Source: Planctomycetota bacterium (GTDB lineage Bacteria; Planctomycetota; B15-G4; SIAN01). From it: a stretch of DNA of 64,000 bases. Positions 41,701 to 49,149 of this stretch are shown here, in pieces. Within the stretch, counting starts at the first letter, position 1, and every line of letters starts with the position of its first letter. The DNA lies in contig JAEUIC010000039.1 of the NCBI GenBank assembly GCA_016795285.1, positions 1-64,000 of the forward strand, written 5' to 3'. Made by a program: the position numbers and the translations under genes. The notes under the pieces were generated by a model that was given only the letters and a program-made list of their open reading frames with translations, did no database searches and was not told where the DNA came from.

Positions 41701-42026
41701 CTCTGCGCGCCGACCGCGAGGCGCAGCGTCGCCTCGCCGTCCCGCTGTGCCCGCACGTGGCCGCGCGCATCGACGGCCAGCAGCTCGCCGGCGCCGTCGA
41801 TCGCCACCGCGCGCGTCACGTCGACGAGCTGCCCGTCGTCGAGCCGCCCGGTCACCACCAGTTGCGCGCCCGCGAAGCGGCCGTCGAGCTCGAGCCGCTC
41901 GGGCTGCACGCGAAGCTCGACGACGCGATCGAGCGGCAACGGTGGCGCGGGCGGCGCGTCGCCGAGCGCGACCGGCGCGGCGGCGGCGAGGCTCGCGAGC
42001 AGGCGAAGGGCGAGGAGCGTGGTCAT
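38724..42026 (-). CDS. DUF1549/DUF1553 planctomycete cytochrome-like protein with Ig-like N-terminus
   Basis: The 1100-aa product has a signal peptide (ending near ALGDA, residue 24) and an Ig/BIG2-like domain (33-115). A C140-x4-C145-H146 motif in MGCNAGTCHGS follows, then a second Ig-like segment (about 225-310). DUF1549 comes next with C490-N-K-C493-H in CNKCHDHPFERW, then DUF1553 from about 590 (NPPTHPELLDRLTREFVDS to FLFNR). An insertion of about 190 residues inside DUF1553 (QWRPIERIEAQ to GDGHNLGRIRLSV) looks like a carbohydrate-binding sandwich. These proteins are a planctomycete hallmark of unproven role, probably haem-binding. It is downstream of, and co-oriented with, the DUF1501 and WD40 genes. 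Confidence 0.9.
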   Translation of the reverse strand: MTTLLALRLLASLAAAAPVALGDAPPAPPLPLDRVVELRVQPERLELDGRFAGAQLVVTGRLDDGQLVDVTRAVAIDGAGELLAVDARGHVRAQRDGEATLRLAVGAQSVALPAVVRGTTGGPPPSFVQDVEPLLTRMGCNAGTCHGSAKGKNGFKLSLRGYDPTFDHEALTDELAGRRFNRAVPEQSLFLLKPTGAVPHEGGVRLAAGSQEHELLVAWIAAGAVLDAEAPRVVSLDLWPHDPVIALPGMSQQFAVRATYSDGRVRDVTADAVVECNDLEIAATEAGGLVTALRRGDAAILARYAGQFAATRMVVMGDRAGFAWQPVAQHHYVDELVDAKLQAVKAQPSGSCSDAEFCRRIHLDLTGAPPTARTTRAFLLDRRDSRVKRDELIDRLIGSVEFVEHWTNKWADLLQVNSKFLGVEGAARLRDWIREQVASNQPYDQFAAAVLGASGSTFANPPAAYWKILRQPDVAMENTTQLFLGVRFNCNKCHDHPFERWTQDQHWQLAAFFAQVGRENVPGSPMMPRAYDNRPDDVELAYEEMVKDVGSGDVMHPNRNVVVAPRFPFEIADPAAHEAGTVDVPGGGAHTRREQLVAWITARDNPYFAKSYVNRLWSYFLGIGLIEPVDDLRASNPPTHPELLDRLTREFVDSNFDVRALMRRIVTSATYQRSLVANDWNRDDTLHFARALPRRLPAETLYDAIQVAVGRRPRVAGARPDARAAEFLDPSVTPADGFLALFGRPPRESACECERGSGLSLGQALHLVNGPTLAEALEDPGSELAQLVAFERDPRRLVDELYVRFLGRPASDTEFGALAPSFEPGHPANVAALPPAAAEQYRARRAAWEAAIPRVQWRPIERIEAQSAGGATWTRQPDGSLLASGTRPATDTTTLLSWTDVEKITALRIEAIPDPSLPSRGSGRSDSGNFVLSELKVVAVPLAGGAGGKSVALQGGSADFSQQGFDPAAIADGNAKTGWAIWPNVMQPHQAAWEFAEEVGGPGGTLLVLTLEQGWGDGHNLGRIRLSVANDPRPVRVAALPDAVLAAFAKPADQRTADDETLLHREFLKSAPDFLDQLRLAATQDAAWALATSPAFLFNR

Positions 42027-42057
42027 CGGAAGGACCTCGGGCGTGCGATGCGGTCGA

Positions 42058-43467
42058 TCAGGGTTGCAGCGGCGCAGCGGGGAAGCGGGCGAGCACGCTG
42101 CCGCTCGCGGCGTCGATCAGGTGGACGGTGCCGTCGAAGCCGCCGGCGGCCAGCAGCGCGCCGTCGGGTCGCCAGGTCGCCGCGTAGATCGCGGTCGGCA
42201 GCGGCAGCGACCAGAGCGGCGCCTCGTTCTCGAGCGCGTAGACGCGCACCTCGCCCTTGCCGGCGGCCGAGGCGCCGACGACGAAGCGCGCGCCGTCCTG
42301 CGCGTACTCGGCGGCGAAGAGGCGGCCGGCGAGCGGCGCGTACCCCTTCAGCTTGTTGAAGTCGTCGCCGATCTCGCGCTTCTGCGTGCGGTGCATCTTG
42401 TAGGTCTTCGGCGTGCCGTCGGCGCCGCCGATCAGCAGCGCGTCCTCGCGCGGGTGGCGATCGACCGCCTGCAGCCCGCCCTTCAGAGCGCCGGGCGTGA
42501 TGCTCGTCACGTTGTCGAGGAACTGCTGCGTCGCCACCTGGAAGAGCTTCAACGCGCGATCGCGGCCGGCCGAGACGAGGTGGCTGCCGTCGATCGAGAA
42601 GGCGGTGTCGAGCGCCAAGTCCTCGCTGGCGGCATTGAAGAAGACCAGCTCGCCGCTCGCCACGTCGAGCGCGCGCACCGAGTGGTCGCCGCCGCCGAAC
42701 GCGACCAGCTTCCCGTCGGGTGACCAGCTGCCGCCGTAGAGCGTGTCGCGGCCGAGCGGCAGCGACCGCTCGAGCTTCCGCTGCGCGACGTCCCAGAGCT
42801 GCACCTCGCCGAAGCGGCCGGGCGAGCCGCCGACCACCAGCAGGCGCGCGCCGTCGGGCGAGAAGACGGCGGTCTGGATCCGTTCGCTGAGCCCGACCAG
42901 CCGCGCCGCGAGCGTCGCCGAACGTCCGCTCGGATCGACCGAGTAGAGCAGCACCTCGTGGTAGCCCGAGACGGCGAGCATCGCGCCGTCGGGCGAGAAG
43001 TCGAGCGCGGTGATGACCGGCTGCTGCGCGTAGACGGGCGGCTGCTCCATCGTGAAGGTGGTCGCGGCGGCGGCCGGCGTGTCGTCGCGCGCCCCTTCGG
43101 CGATCCAGCGGCGCAGGAGCTCGACCTCGGCGGCGGCGAGCGGCGCGGCGCCCTTCGGCATGCGCGGCGGCTTCTCCTCGCGCGGCAAGAGGACGGCGAG
43201 CAGCGCGCTCTGCTCGGGCGCGCCGGGGACGAGCAGCGGCTCGTCGGGATCGCCGCTCGAGAGGAGCTCCGCGTGGCGGGTGAGCAGCACCTTGCCGCCC
43301 GCCTTGGCCGGCTGGTGGCAGCCGGCGCAGCGGGCGGTCAGCAACGGCGCGATCTGCCGCGCGAAGCTGACCGGCGGCGCGGCGGCGGGCGGAGGCGTCT
43401 CTTGCGCTGCCGCATCGCGATGCCACACACCGAGCAGCGCGATGGCGGCGAGTCGAAGCGCGCTCAC
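42058..43467 (-). CDS. planctomycete cytochrome/WD40 repeat protein
   Basis: The GTG start overlaps the DUF1501 stop by 4 bp and has GGAG 8 nt upstream. The 469-aa product has a signal peptide (residues 1-22), a PSCyt1-type domain with C47-A-G-C50-H in LLTARCAGCHQPAK and a late MPKG segment as the probable axial Met. From about residue 140 to the end it has WD40 blades (ALDFSPDGAMLAVSGYHEVL, TAVFSPDGARLLVVGGSPG, GSWSPDGKLVAFGGGDHSV, ATWRPDGALLAAGGFDGTV). It probably binds one c-type haem on the periplasmic side and scaffolds partners through the propeller. Confidence 0.92.
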   Translation of the reverse strand: MSALRLAAIALLGVWHRDAAAQETPPPAAAPPVSFARQIAPLLTARCAGCHQPAKAGGKVLLTRHAELLSSGDPDEPLLVPGAPEQSALLAVLLPREEKPPRMPKGAAPLAAAEVELLRRWIAEGARDDTPAAAATTFTMEQPPVYAQQPVITALDFSPDGAMLAVSGYHEVLLYSVDPSGRSATLAARLVGLSERIQTAVFSPDGARLLVVGGSPGRFGEVQLWDVAQRKLERSLPLGRDTLYGGSWSPDGKLVAFGGGDHSVRALDVASGELVFFNAASEDLALDTAFSIDGSHLVSAGRDRALKLFQVATQQFLDNVTSITPGALKGGLQAVDRHPREDALLIGGADGTPKTYKMHRTQKREIGDDFNKLKGYAPLAGRLFAAEYAQDGARFVVGASAAGKGEVRVYALENEAPLWSLPLPTAIYAATWRPDGALLAAGGFDGTVHLIDAASGSVLARFPAAPLQP

Positions 43468-44927
43468 GCGAAGAGCTCCGTCACCGGCGCCGCCTGCACC
43501 AGCTCGCGTGGCTGGTTCAGGTGGTTGTAGGCGATGGTCGCCGGGTCGATCCCGAAGGCGTGGTAGATGGTCGCCAGCAGCTGAGTGGGGTGGACCGGGT
43601 CGCGCAGCGGCGCCGAGCCGGTCGCGTCCGACTCGCCGTGCACGTGGCCGCGGCGGATGCCGGCGCCGGCGACGACGCCGGTGTAGCAATAGGGCCAGTG
43701 GTCGCGCCCGCTGTCGCTGTTGACGTTGCCCGAGGTCGAGACGCCGCGCTTCGGGCTGCGGCCGAACTCGGCGACGCAGACCACCAGCGTCTTCGCCAGC
43801 AGCCCGCGCTCGTCGAGGTCGGCGATCAGCGCCGAGAGGCCGGCGTCGAGCATCGGCGCGGCGAGCGGCATGCGCTGCGGCAGGTCGACGTGCATGTCCC
43901 AGCTGTGGTAATCGGAGTTGGCGACCTTCGGCCAGTTGACCTGCACCACGCGCGTGCCCGCCTCGACGAAGCGGCGCGCGAGCAGGCAGCACTGGCCGAA
44001 CTGGTTCCTGCCGTAGCGGTCGCGGACGGCGTCGCTCTCCTCCTTCAGGTCGAAGGCGCGCCGCGCGCGGCCCGACAGGACGAGGCTCATCGCCTCGCTC
44101 GTGTACTCGTCGAGGTCGAACTTGGCGACCGCCTGCTCGAGCTCGGGCATCGCCGCGTCGATCTGCTCGCGCAGCTTCGCGCGCCGTTCGAGGCGCGGCA
44201 CCGACAGCTCGGGGCGGATCGCGAGGTCGTCGACGCGCACGCGGTCGAGCTTCCTCGCGTCGAAGTCGTCGCCCGGTGGATAGAGGTAGTAGGGGTCGAA
44301 GGCGCGGCCGAGGTAGCCGGCGGTGCCCGCCTTGCCGACCACGCCGCTCTCCTGCAGCGGGCGCGGCAGCATCACGAAGGGCAGCATCGGGACGCTCGCC
44401 GGCTTCAAGCGGACGAGGTGGCTGCCGAAGTTGGGGAAGTCCTTCGGCGTCGGCGGCTCGAGCTGGCCCGACGCGCTCACCTTGTCGGCGGTGTAGCCGG
44501 TCAGCATCTGGTAGATCGCGGCGGTGTGGTTGAACAGGCCGTTGGGCGAGTAGCTGAGCGAGCGGATCAGCGTCAGCTTGTCGACCACCTGCGCGAGCTT
44601 CGGCAGGTTCTCGGTGAGGTCGATGCCGGGGACGTTGCTGGCGATCCGCTTGTAGAGGCTCTGCACGTCGGCGGGGCAGTTGTCCTTCGGATCCCACAGG
44701 TCGAGGTGGCTCGGGCCGCCCTGCAGGTAGCAGAGGATGATCGACTCGGCCTGGCCGAAGCCGGGCGCGCCGTCGAGCGGTGCGGCGCCCGCCGCGATCC
44801 CCGCTTCCGTCGCGCGCCGCGTGGCCGCCGCCGCCTTCAGCGCCAGCAAATCGGCCAGCGACAGTCCGAGCAGCGAGCTGCCGCCGATGCGCAGCACCTC
44901 GCGCCGCGTGAATCCGCCTCGACGCAT
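43464..44927 (-). CDS. DUF1501 family protein, Tat-exported (sulfatase-like fold)
   Basis: The 487-aa protein opens with a twin-arginine signal (FTRREVLRIGGSSLLGLSL). Family motifs follow: IILCYLQGGPSHLDLWDPK, IRSLSYSPNGLFNHTAAIYQ, FGSHLVRL, YHSWDMHVDL, VVCVAEFGRSPKRG and RDHWPYCYTGVVAGAGI. DUF1501 proteins belong to the alkaline phosphatase/sulfatase-like superfamily and nearly always sit beside DUF1549/DUF1553 genes in planctomycetes, as here. Function is unproven. GAGGAGG precedes ATG 44927. This is the first gene of the 44927-38724 operon. Confidence 0.93.
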   Translation of the reverse strand: MRRGGFTRREVLRIGGSSLLGLSLADLLALKAAAATRRATEAGIAAGAAPLDGAPGFGQAESIILCYLQGGPSHLDLWDPKDNCPADVQSLYKRIASNVPGIDLTENLPKLAQVVDKLTLIRSLSYSPNGLFNHTAAIYQMLTGYTADKVSASGQLEPPTPKDFPNFGSHLVRLKPASVPMLPFVMLPRPLQESGVVGKAGTAGYLGRAFDPYYLYPPGDDFDARKLDRVRVDDLAIRPELSVPRLERRAKLREQIDAAMPELEQAVAKFDLDEYTSEAMSLVLSGRARRAFDLKEESDAVRDRYGRNQFGQCCLLARRFVEAGTRVVQVNWPKVANSDYHSWDMHVDLPQRMPLAAPMLDAGLSALIADLDERGLLAKTLVVCVAEFGRSPKRGVSTSGNVNSDSGRDHWPYCYTGVVAGAGIRRGHVHGESDATGSAPLRDPVHPTQLLATIYHAFGIDPATIAYNHLNQPRELVQAAPVTELFA

Positions 44928-44969
44928 GGCCGTCCTCCTCGAGCTTCCCCCTCGGTCGGTGGCGAGGGG

Positions 44970-44998
44970 ACGTTAGCCCGGGAGGCGCGCACTGTCGC
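44970..44998 (-). promoter_or_regulatory. sigma-70-like promoter of the DUF1501 operon
   Basis: On the minus strand GCGACA (44998-44993), 17 nt, TAACGT (44975-44970) gives a good -35/-10 pair 42 bp before the start codon. The leader then contains the hairpin CCCCTCG-N8-CGAGGGG (44967-44946). Confidence 0.5.
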
Positions 44999-45020
44999 GG
45001 GGCGTCTCCGCGGCCGCGCG

Positions 45021-46697
45021 TCAGTTCGCGAGCCGCCAGGACGCGAGCGGGACGCGGGTCATCGTCACCCGGTCGATCGCGTCGGTCACGCCGTCGCCGC
45101 CGACGTCGAAGGCGACCTCGAGCAGCTGCCCGTCGGCGCCGAACTCGCGGGAGACGCGGTAGTCGACGTCGCCGTCGGCATCCCAGTCGTCCCGCCGCTC
45201 GAGCTCGTTGCCGGCGGCGTCGTCGACGTACGCGAAGGCGTCGGCGTCGTCGACCGTGCCGTCGCCGTCGAAGTCGCTCTCGCGGCGCAGCAGGCGGCGG
45301 CGCGCGTCGACCTCCCGCGTCTCGGTCGAGTCGAACTGGCCGTCGAAGTCGACGTCGGTGCGCGTGCGGATCGTGTTGCCGGCCGCGTCGTACTCGAAGG
45401 CGACGCGGTAGTCGGGGGCGCCGTCGCCGTCGTGGTCGGAGTCGCGGACGAGCAGGTTGCCGGCGGCGTCGTAGCTCGACCAGTCGGCGAAGTCGAACTG
45501 GCCGTCGCCGTCGTTGTCGGAGCGCGACTCGATCGCGTTGCCCGCCGCGTCGAAGACCGTCTGCTCGACGAAGTCGAAGGCGCCGTCGCCGTCGAAGTCG
45601 CGCCGCTGCTCGATGGGGCGCCCCAGCGCGTCGTAGTCGGTCTCGTGCACGACGTCGTCGTACTTGCCGTCGCCGTCGGCGTCGGTCGCGGAGCGCCAGA
45701 GCAGCCCGGTCGAGCCGTATTCGTGCTCGGTCCACGAGTCGGGGCTGCCGTCGCCATCGCTGTCGCTGGCGGTCTCGCGGACGACGTCGTGGAGGCCGTA
45801 GCTGCGGAACTCGGTGCGCTCGGGGAAGCCATCGCCGTCGCCGTCAAGGGCGAACGCCTCGAGGCGGCCGGCGGCGTCGAAGCTCCACGACTCGATGAGG
45901 TCGGGGGTGCCGTCGGCGTCGAAGTCGATCCACTCGACGGCCGGCGCGAAGCGGGCGTCGAGCAGCAGCTCGCTTCGCTGGTCGGGGAGGCCGTCGGCGT
46001 CGCCGTCGCGCTCGAGCCGCGTCTGCAGCCACGCCTGCGGCACGAGGCCGAGCTCGGCGCAGTGGAGCTCGAGCGCGCGCCAGCCCGGGAACTCGCCGGC
46101 ATGCGCGACCAGCCCGGCGTGGAAGGCGTCGTAGCGCCGCGCGCGGAACGGGTAGGAGCGCTGGAACCGTTCGCTCGCCATGCGGAAGTCGAGCGTCGCG
46201 GCTGCGAAGCGGGCCGCGAGGCCGGGGGCGAGCGCGACGCCGTTGGCCGGATCGCGATCGGCGTCGAAGGCGAAGAGGAAGGCGAGCAGGTTGACCGCCT
46301 CGTACTGCCGCAGCACGTCGGGCGCCGGCGGCCGGTAGCTCTCCTCGTTGCGGAAGCGATCGATCTCGCGCGCGGCGAGCGGCGGCTCGGCGCCGGGCAC
46401 CAGCGCGAAGGCGTCGAGCTCCGGCGCCGCCGGCACGCTCGCGCCGAGCGGCGTCGCGCCGATCGCGAAGGTGATCGACTCGCCGGCGCGATAGCGGAAC
46501 GAGCCGTCGCTGCCGGTGACCCCCGACTCCGTCGGCGTCGAGTAGGGCAGCCCGGCGACGACCGGCGCGACGAACCGGCCGACGCGCAGCGTGCGGATCG
46601 ACGAGCTGCCCGAGCCGCCGCCTCCGCCGCATCCGGCGGCGAGCAGCGCGAGCAGGGCGACTGGTGCGATGGGTGCGACTGGGGCGAGCGGGCGCAT
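45021..46697 (-). CDS. lipoprotein with DxDGDG calcium-type and YD-like repeats (1)
   Basis: The 558-aa protein has a lipobox (VALLALLAAGC, lipid Cys near residue 23) followed by a Gly/Ser linker. Residues 35-230 are a globular domain shared with the next gene (VAPVVAGLPYSTPTESGVTG, AVNLLAFLFAFDAD). From about 230 to the end there are around eleven repeats of 25-32 residues, each combining a D-x-D-G-D-G-x-x-D loop like EF-hand/thrombospondin-3 calcium sites with a YD-type phrase (YDAAGNLLVRDSDHDGDG). Calcium-bound elongated surface protein is the likely form. It is separated from its paralogue by 49 bp, both minus strand. Confidence 0.82.
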   Translation of the reverse strand: MRPLAPVAPIAPVALLALLAAGCGGGGGSGSSSIRTLRVGRFVAPVVAGLPYSTPTESGVTGSDGSFRYRAGESITFAIGATPLGASVPAAPELDAFALVPGAEPPLAAREIDRFRNEESYRPPAPDVLRQYEAVNLLAFLFAFDADRDPANGVALAPGLAARFAAATLDFRMASERFQRSYPFRARRYDAFHAGLVAHAGEFPGWRALELHCAELGLVPQAWLQTRLERDGDADGLPDQRSELLLDARFAPAVEWIDFDADGTPDLIESWSFDAAGRLEAFALDGDGDGFPERTEFRSYGLHDVVRETASDSDGDGSPDSWTEHEYGSTGLLWRSATDADGDGKYDDVVHETDYDALGRPIEQRRDFDGDGAFDFVEQTVFDAAGNAIESRSDNDGDGQFDFADWSSYDAAGNLLVRDSDHDGDGAPDYRVAFEYDAAGNTIRTRTDVDFDGQFDSTETREVDARRRLLRRESDFDGDGTVDDADAFAYVDDAAGNELERRDDWDADGDVDYRVSREFGADGQLLEVAFDVGGDGVTDAIDRVTMTRVPLASWRLAN

Positions 46698-46746
46698 GGC
46701 GAGGTTCCGCGAGAGACCGGGTCGGGGGCGAGCGAGGCGCGCCGCT

Positions 46747-48414
46747 TCAGTCGCCGACCGTCAGCGCCAGCAGCGAGGTGCGCGTCTGCACCTCGTTGGC
46801 GTAGGAGTCGGTGATGCCGTCGCCGTTCACGTCCCAGATCGTGGCCAGCCGCTGCCCGTCGGCGCCCCACGTCTGCCGGTAGGAGTAGTTGGTGGTGCCG
46901 TCGTCGCCGTAGTCGTCGCGCCGCTCGACCTCGCGCCCCTCGACGTCGTCGACGTACTGGAACGACGCGGTGTCTTCGATCGAGCCGTCGGCGCCGTTGT
47001 CCTGCGCGTAGCGACGGACGCGGTGGAGCTCGTCGTACTCGCGCGTGACGATCAGGTCGTCGTCGTTGTCGACGTTGTAGTCGTAGCGCTCGAGGACCAG
47101 GTTGCCGGCGCCGTCCCAGGCGAGCCGGCGCACCGAGTCGTCGTCGCCGTCGCCGTCGAAGTCGATCGCCTCGACCCACGGGTTGCCGAACGCGTCGTTC
47201 TCGAAGCGGCGGACGAAGTCGGGCGTGCCGTCGCCGTCCTCGTCCTCGCTCGTCTCGATCACGAAGCCGTTCGCGTCGTGCTTCGAGGCGGTGGTCGACT
47301 CGGGCGTGCCGTCGCCGTCCTCGTCGCGCACGACCAGGACCAGGCGACCGCCCGCGTCGTACTGCCGCTCCTCCGATTCGTCGATCGAGCCGTCGCCGGT
47401 GCGGTCGGTGTCGAGCCCGACCAGGTTGCCGACCGCGTCGTAGCGGTAGCTCACCACCCGGTCGGCGATGAAGTCGCCGTCCGAGTCGTACTCGGAGCGC
47501 TCGAGGCGGCCGTGCAGGTCGAAGGTGAAGAGGTTCGAGGAGTCGACGCCGCCGTCGCCGTCGTCGTCGTACTCGGTCGCGAGCAAGCGCCCGTCGTCGT
47601 CGACCAGCCAGTGGGAGGCCGTGTCGTACGAGCCGTCCGCGTCGAAGTCCCAGCGGATCAGGTCGGGGATCCCGCGCGAGTCGAGCAGCGTGTCGCTCCA
47701 GCTGTCGAGGTTGCCGTCGTTGTCCCAGTCGACCTCCGAATGGGTGGTGAGCCACGCCTGCGGCTCGACGCCCATGCTCGCGAAGATCCGGTCGAGCACC
47801 GGCCACGGATCGCGGATGCGCGCGTCGAGGATGCGGCCGGCGTCGAACGCGCGGTAGACCGCCGCGCGCAGCGGGAAGCCGCGCTGGAAGCGGAGGCTCG
47901 CCTGGCGCAGGTCGAGCGCGGTCCCGCCCAGCACGGTGTCGAGGTTCGGCGCGAGCGTGACCCCGTTGGCGCTCTCCTTGTCGGCGTCGAGCGCGTCGAG
48001 CAGCACCAGCACGTTCACTGCCTCGAACGCATCGAGCAGGTCGGGAGCCGGCTGCGCCATCGCCCCCTCCTGGCGGAAGCGCGCCAGCTCGGCGACCTTC
48101 ACCGGCAGCGTCGCGCCCGGCACCAGCGCGATCACGCTCAGCTCGGCCGCGCCGCGCGTCGGCCGGCCGATCGGCGTGCCGCCGAGCTTGAAGGTGACCT
48201 GCTCGCCGGCGCGGTAATGGAAGGTGCCGTCGGCGGCGGTGACGCCGGAGTGCGTGGGCGTCGAGTAGGGAAGCCCGCCCACCAGCGGCTCGATCAGGCG
48301 GCCCGCCTGCAGCGCGCCGACGGTGGCGGGGCCGCCCGACGAGCTGCCGCTCGGGCAGGCGATCGGCAACAGGGCGGCCAACAACAGGGGCAGGCGGACG
48401 AGCGGCGTGCGCAT
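46747..48414 (-). CDS. lipoprotein with DxDGDG calcium-type and YD-like repeats (2)
   Basis: This 555-aa paralogue of the 45021-46697 product has the same order: lipobox (LLLAALLPIAC), an N-terminal domain containing GLPYSTPTHSGVTAADGTF and a C-terminal stretch of about twelve D-x-D-G-D-G/YD repeats (EYDDDGDGGVDSSNLFTFD, TSEDEDGDGTPDFVRRF). ATG 48414 is chosen for the lipoprotein signal; the longer frame to 48507 is Arg-rich leader. Tandem duplication is clear. It is divergent from the sigma factor, so the 48415-48567 gap may hold both promoters and the sigma factor may control this pair; that is inference. Confidence 0.82.
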   Translation of the reverse strand: MRTPLVRLPLLLAALLPIACPSGSSSGGPATVGALQAGRLIEPLVGGLPYSTPTHSGVTAADGTFHYRAGEQVTFKLGGTPIGRPTRGAAELSVIALVPGATLPVKVAELARFRQEGAMAQPAPDLLDAFEAVNVLVLLDALDADKESANGVTLAPNLDTVLGGTALDLRQASLRFQRGFPLRAAVYRAFDAGRILDARIRDPWPVLDRIFASMGVEPQAWLTTHSEVDWDNDGNLDSWSDTLLDSRGIPDLIRWDFDADGSYDTASHWLVDDDGRLLATEYDDDGDGGVDSSNLFTFDLHGRLERSEYDSDGDFIADRVVSYRYDAVGNLVGLDTDRTGDGSIDESEERQYDAGGRLVLVVRDEDGDGTPESTTASKHDANGFVIETSEDEDGDGTPDFVRRFENDAFGNPWVEAIDFDGDGDDDSVRRLAWDGAGNLVLERYDYNVDNDDDLIVTREYDELHRVRRYAQDNGADGSIEDTASFQYVDDVEGREVERRDDYGDDGTTNYSYRQTWGADGQRLATIWDVNGDGITDSYANEVQTRTSLLALTVGD

Positions 48415-48567
48415 GGCAACCTCGCAGGAGGGGCGCGCCCGGGGGGGAGCGCGGGGTCGGACGCCGCCGCGGCGGCATCCACCACTCCTTGTCGCCTGCA
48501 CTCCCATTCCTTACAGCTCTCGTCGCGACGCTCGTCGCGTCGCCCATCGCCGCCAAGGACGCGCCTG

Positions 48568-49149
48568 GTGCAGCCGACCAATTCGGTCCTCCTCGCCGGC
48601 CTCGCCGACCCCGCCAACGCGGCGGTCTGGAGCGAGTTCGACGGCCGCTTCCGGCCGCTGCTGGTCGCCTTCGCGGAACGGCTGCGCTTCGGCTCGTCCG
48701 ACGCCGACGAGCTGGCGCAGCGGGTGCTGGTCCGCTTCGCCGAGGAGTACCGCGCCGGTCGCTACGAGCGCGGGCGCGGCCGCCTGCGCAGCTGGCTGTT
48801 CGGCATCGCCCGCATGTGCGCCGCCGAGCAGCGACGCGAACAGGCGCGCTTCCGCGCGGCGCGCGGCGAGTCGGCGCTCGACGCGCTCCCCGACGACACC
48901 GACGCCGAGCCCTTCTTCGAGCAGGAGTGGCGCCGCGCCATGGTGCGCGCCGCCTTCGCCGAGCTGCGCTCGGCCACGCGCAGCGACGAGCGGACGGTGC
49001 GCGTCGTCGAACTGCTCGCGCTCGAACAGCGGCCGGTGGAGGAGGTGGCCGCCACGCTCGGCATGAGCGTCGGCGCGGTCTACACGGCGAAGCACCGCGG
49101 GCTGGCGCGGCTGCGGACGATCCTCGAGCGGCTCGAGGACGAGGCGTGA
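48568..49149 (+). CDS. ECF-type RNA polymerase sigma factor
   Basis: The 193-aa protein has sigma region 2 (VWSEFDGRFRPLLVAFAERL, DADELAQRVLVRFAEEYRAG, RGRLRSWLFGIARMCAAEQR) and region 4 with an HTH (RPVEEVAATLGMSVGAVYTA then KHRGLARLRTILE), as in planctomycete ECF groups linked to protein kinases. The GTG start at 48568 has AAGGA 9 nt upstream. Its stop overlaps the GTG of the kinase gene, so sigma and kinase are coupled. It should redirect RNA polymerase to envelope or stress genes; the regulon is unknown. Confidence 0.88.
   Translation: MQPTNSVLLAGLADPANAAVWSEFDGRFRPLLVAFAERLRFGSSDADELAQRVLVRFAEEYRAGRYERGRGRLRSWLFGIARMCAAEQRREQARFRAARGESALDALPDDTDAEPFFEQEWRRAMVRAAFAELRSATRSDERTVRVVELLALEQRPVEEVAATLGMSVGAVYTAKHRGLARLRTILERLEDEA

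Noticed and set aside
45086..48556. A 1156-codon minus-strand frame covering both DxDGDG lipoproteins
   Set aside because: It is an alternate frame of the two lipoprotein genes; both genes have lipoboxes and mutually similar repeats in the other frame.
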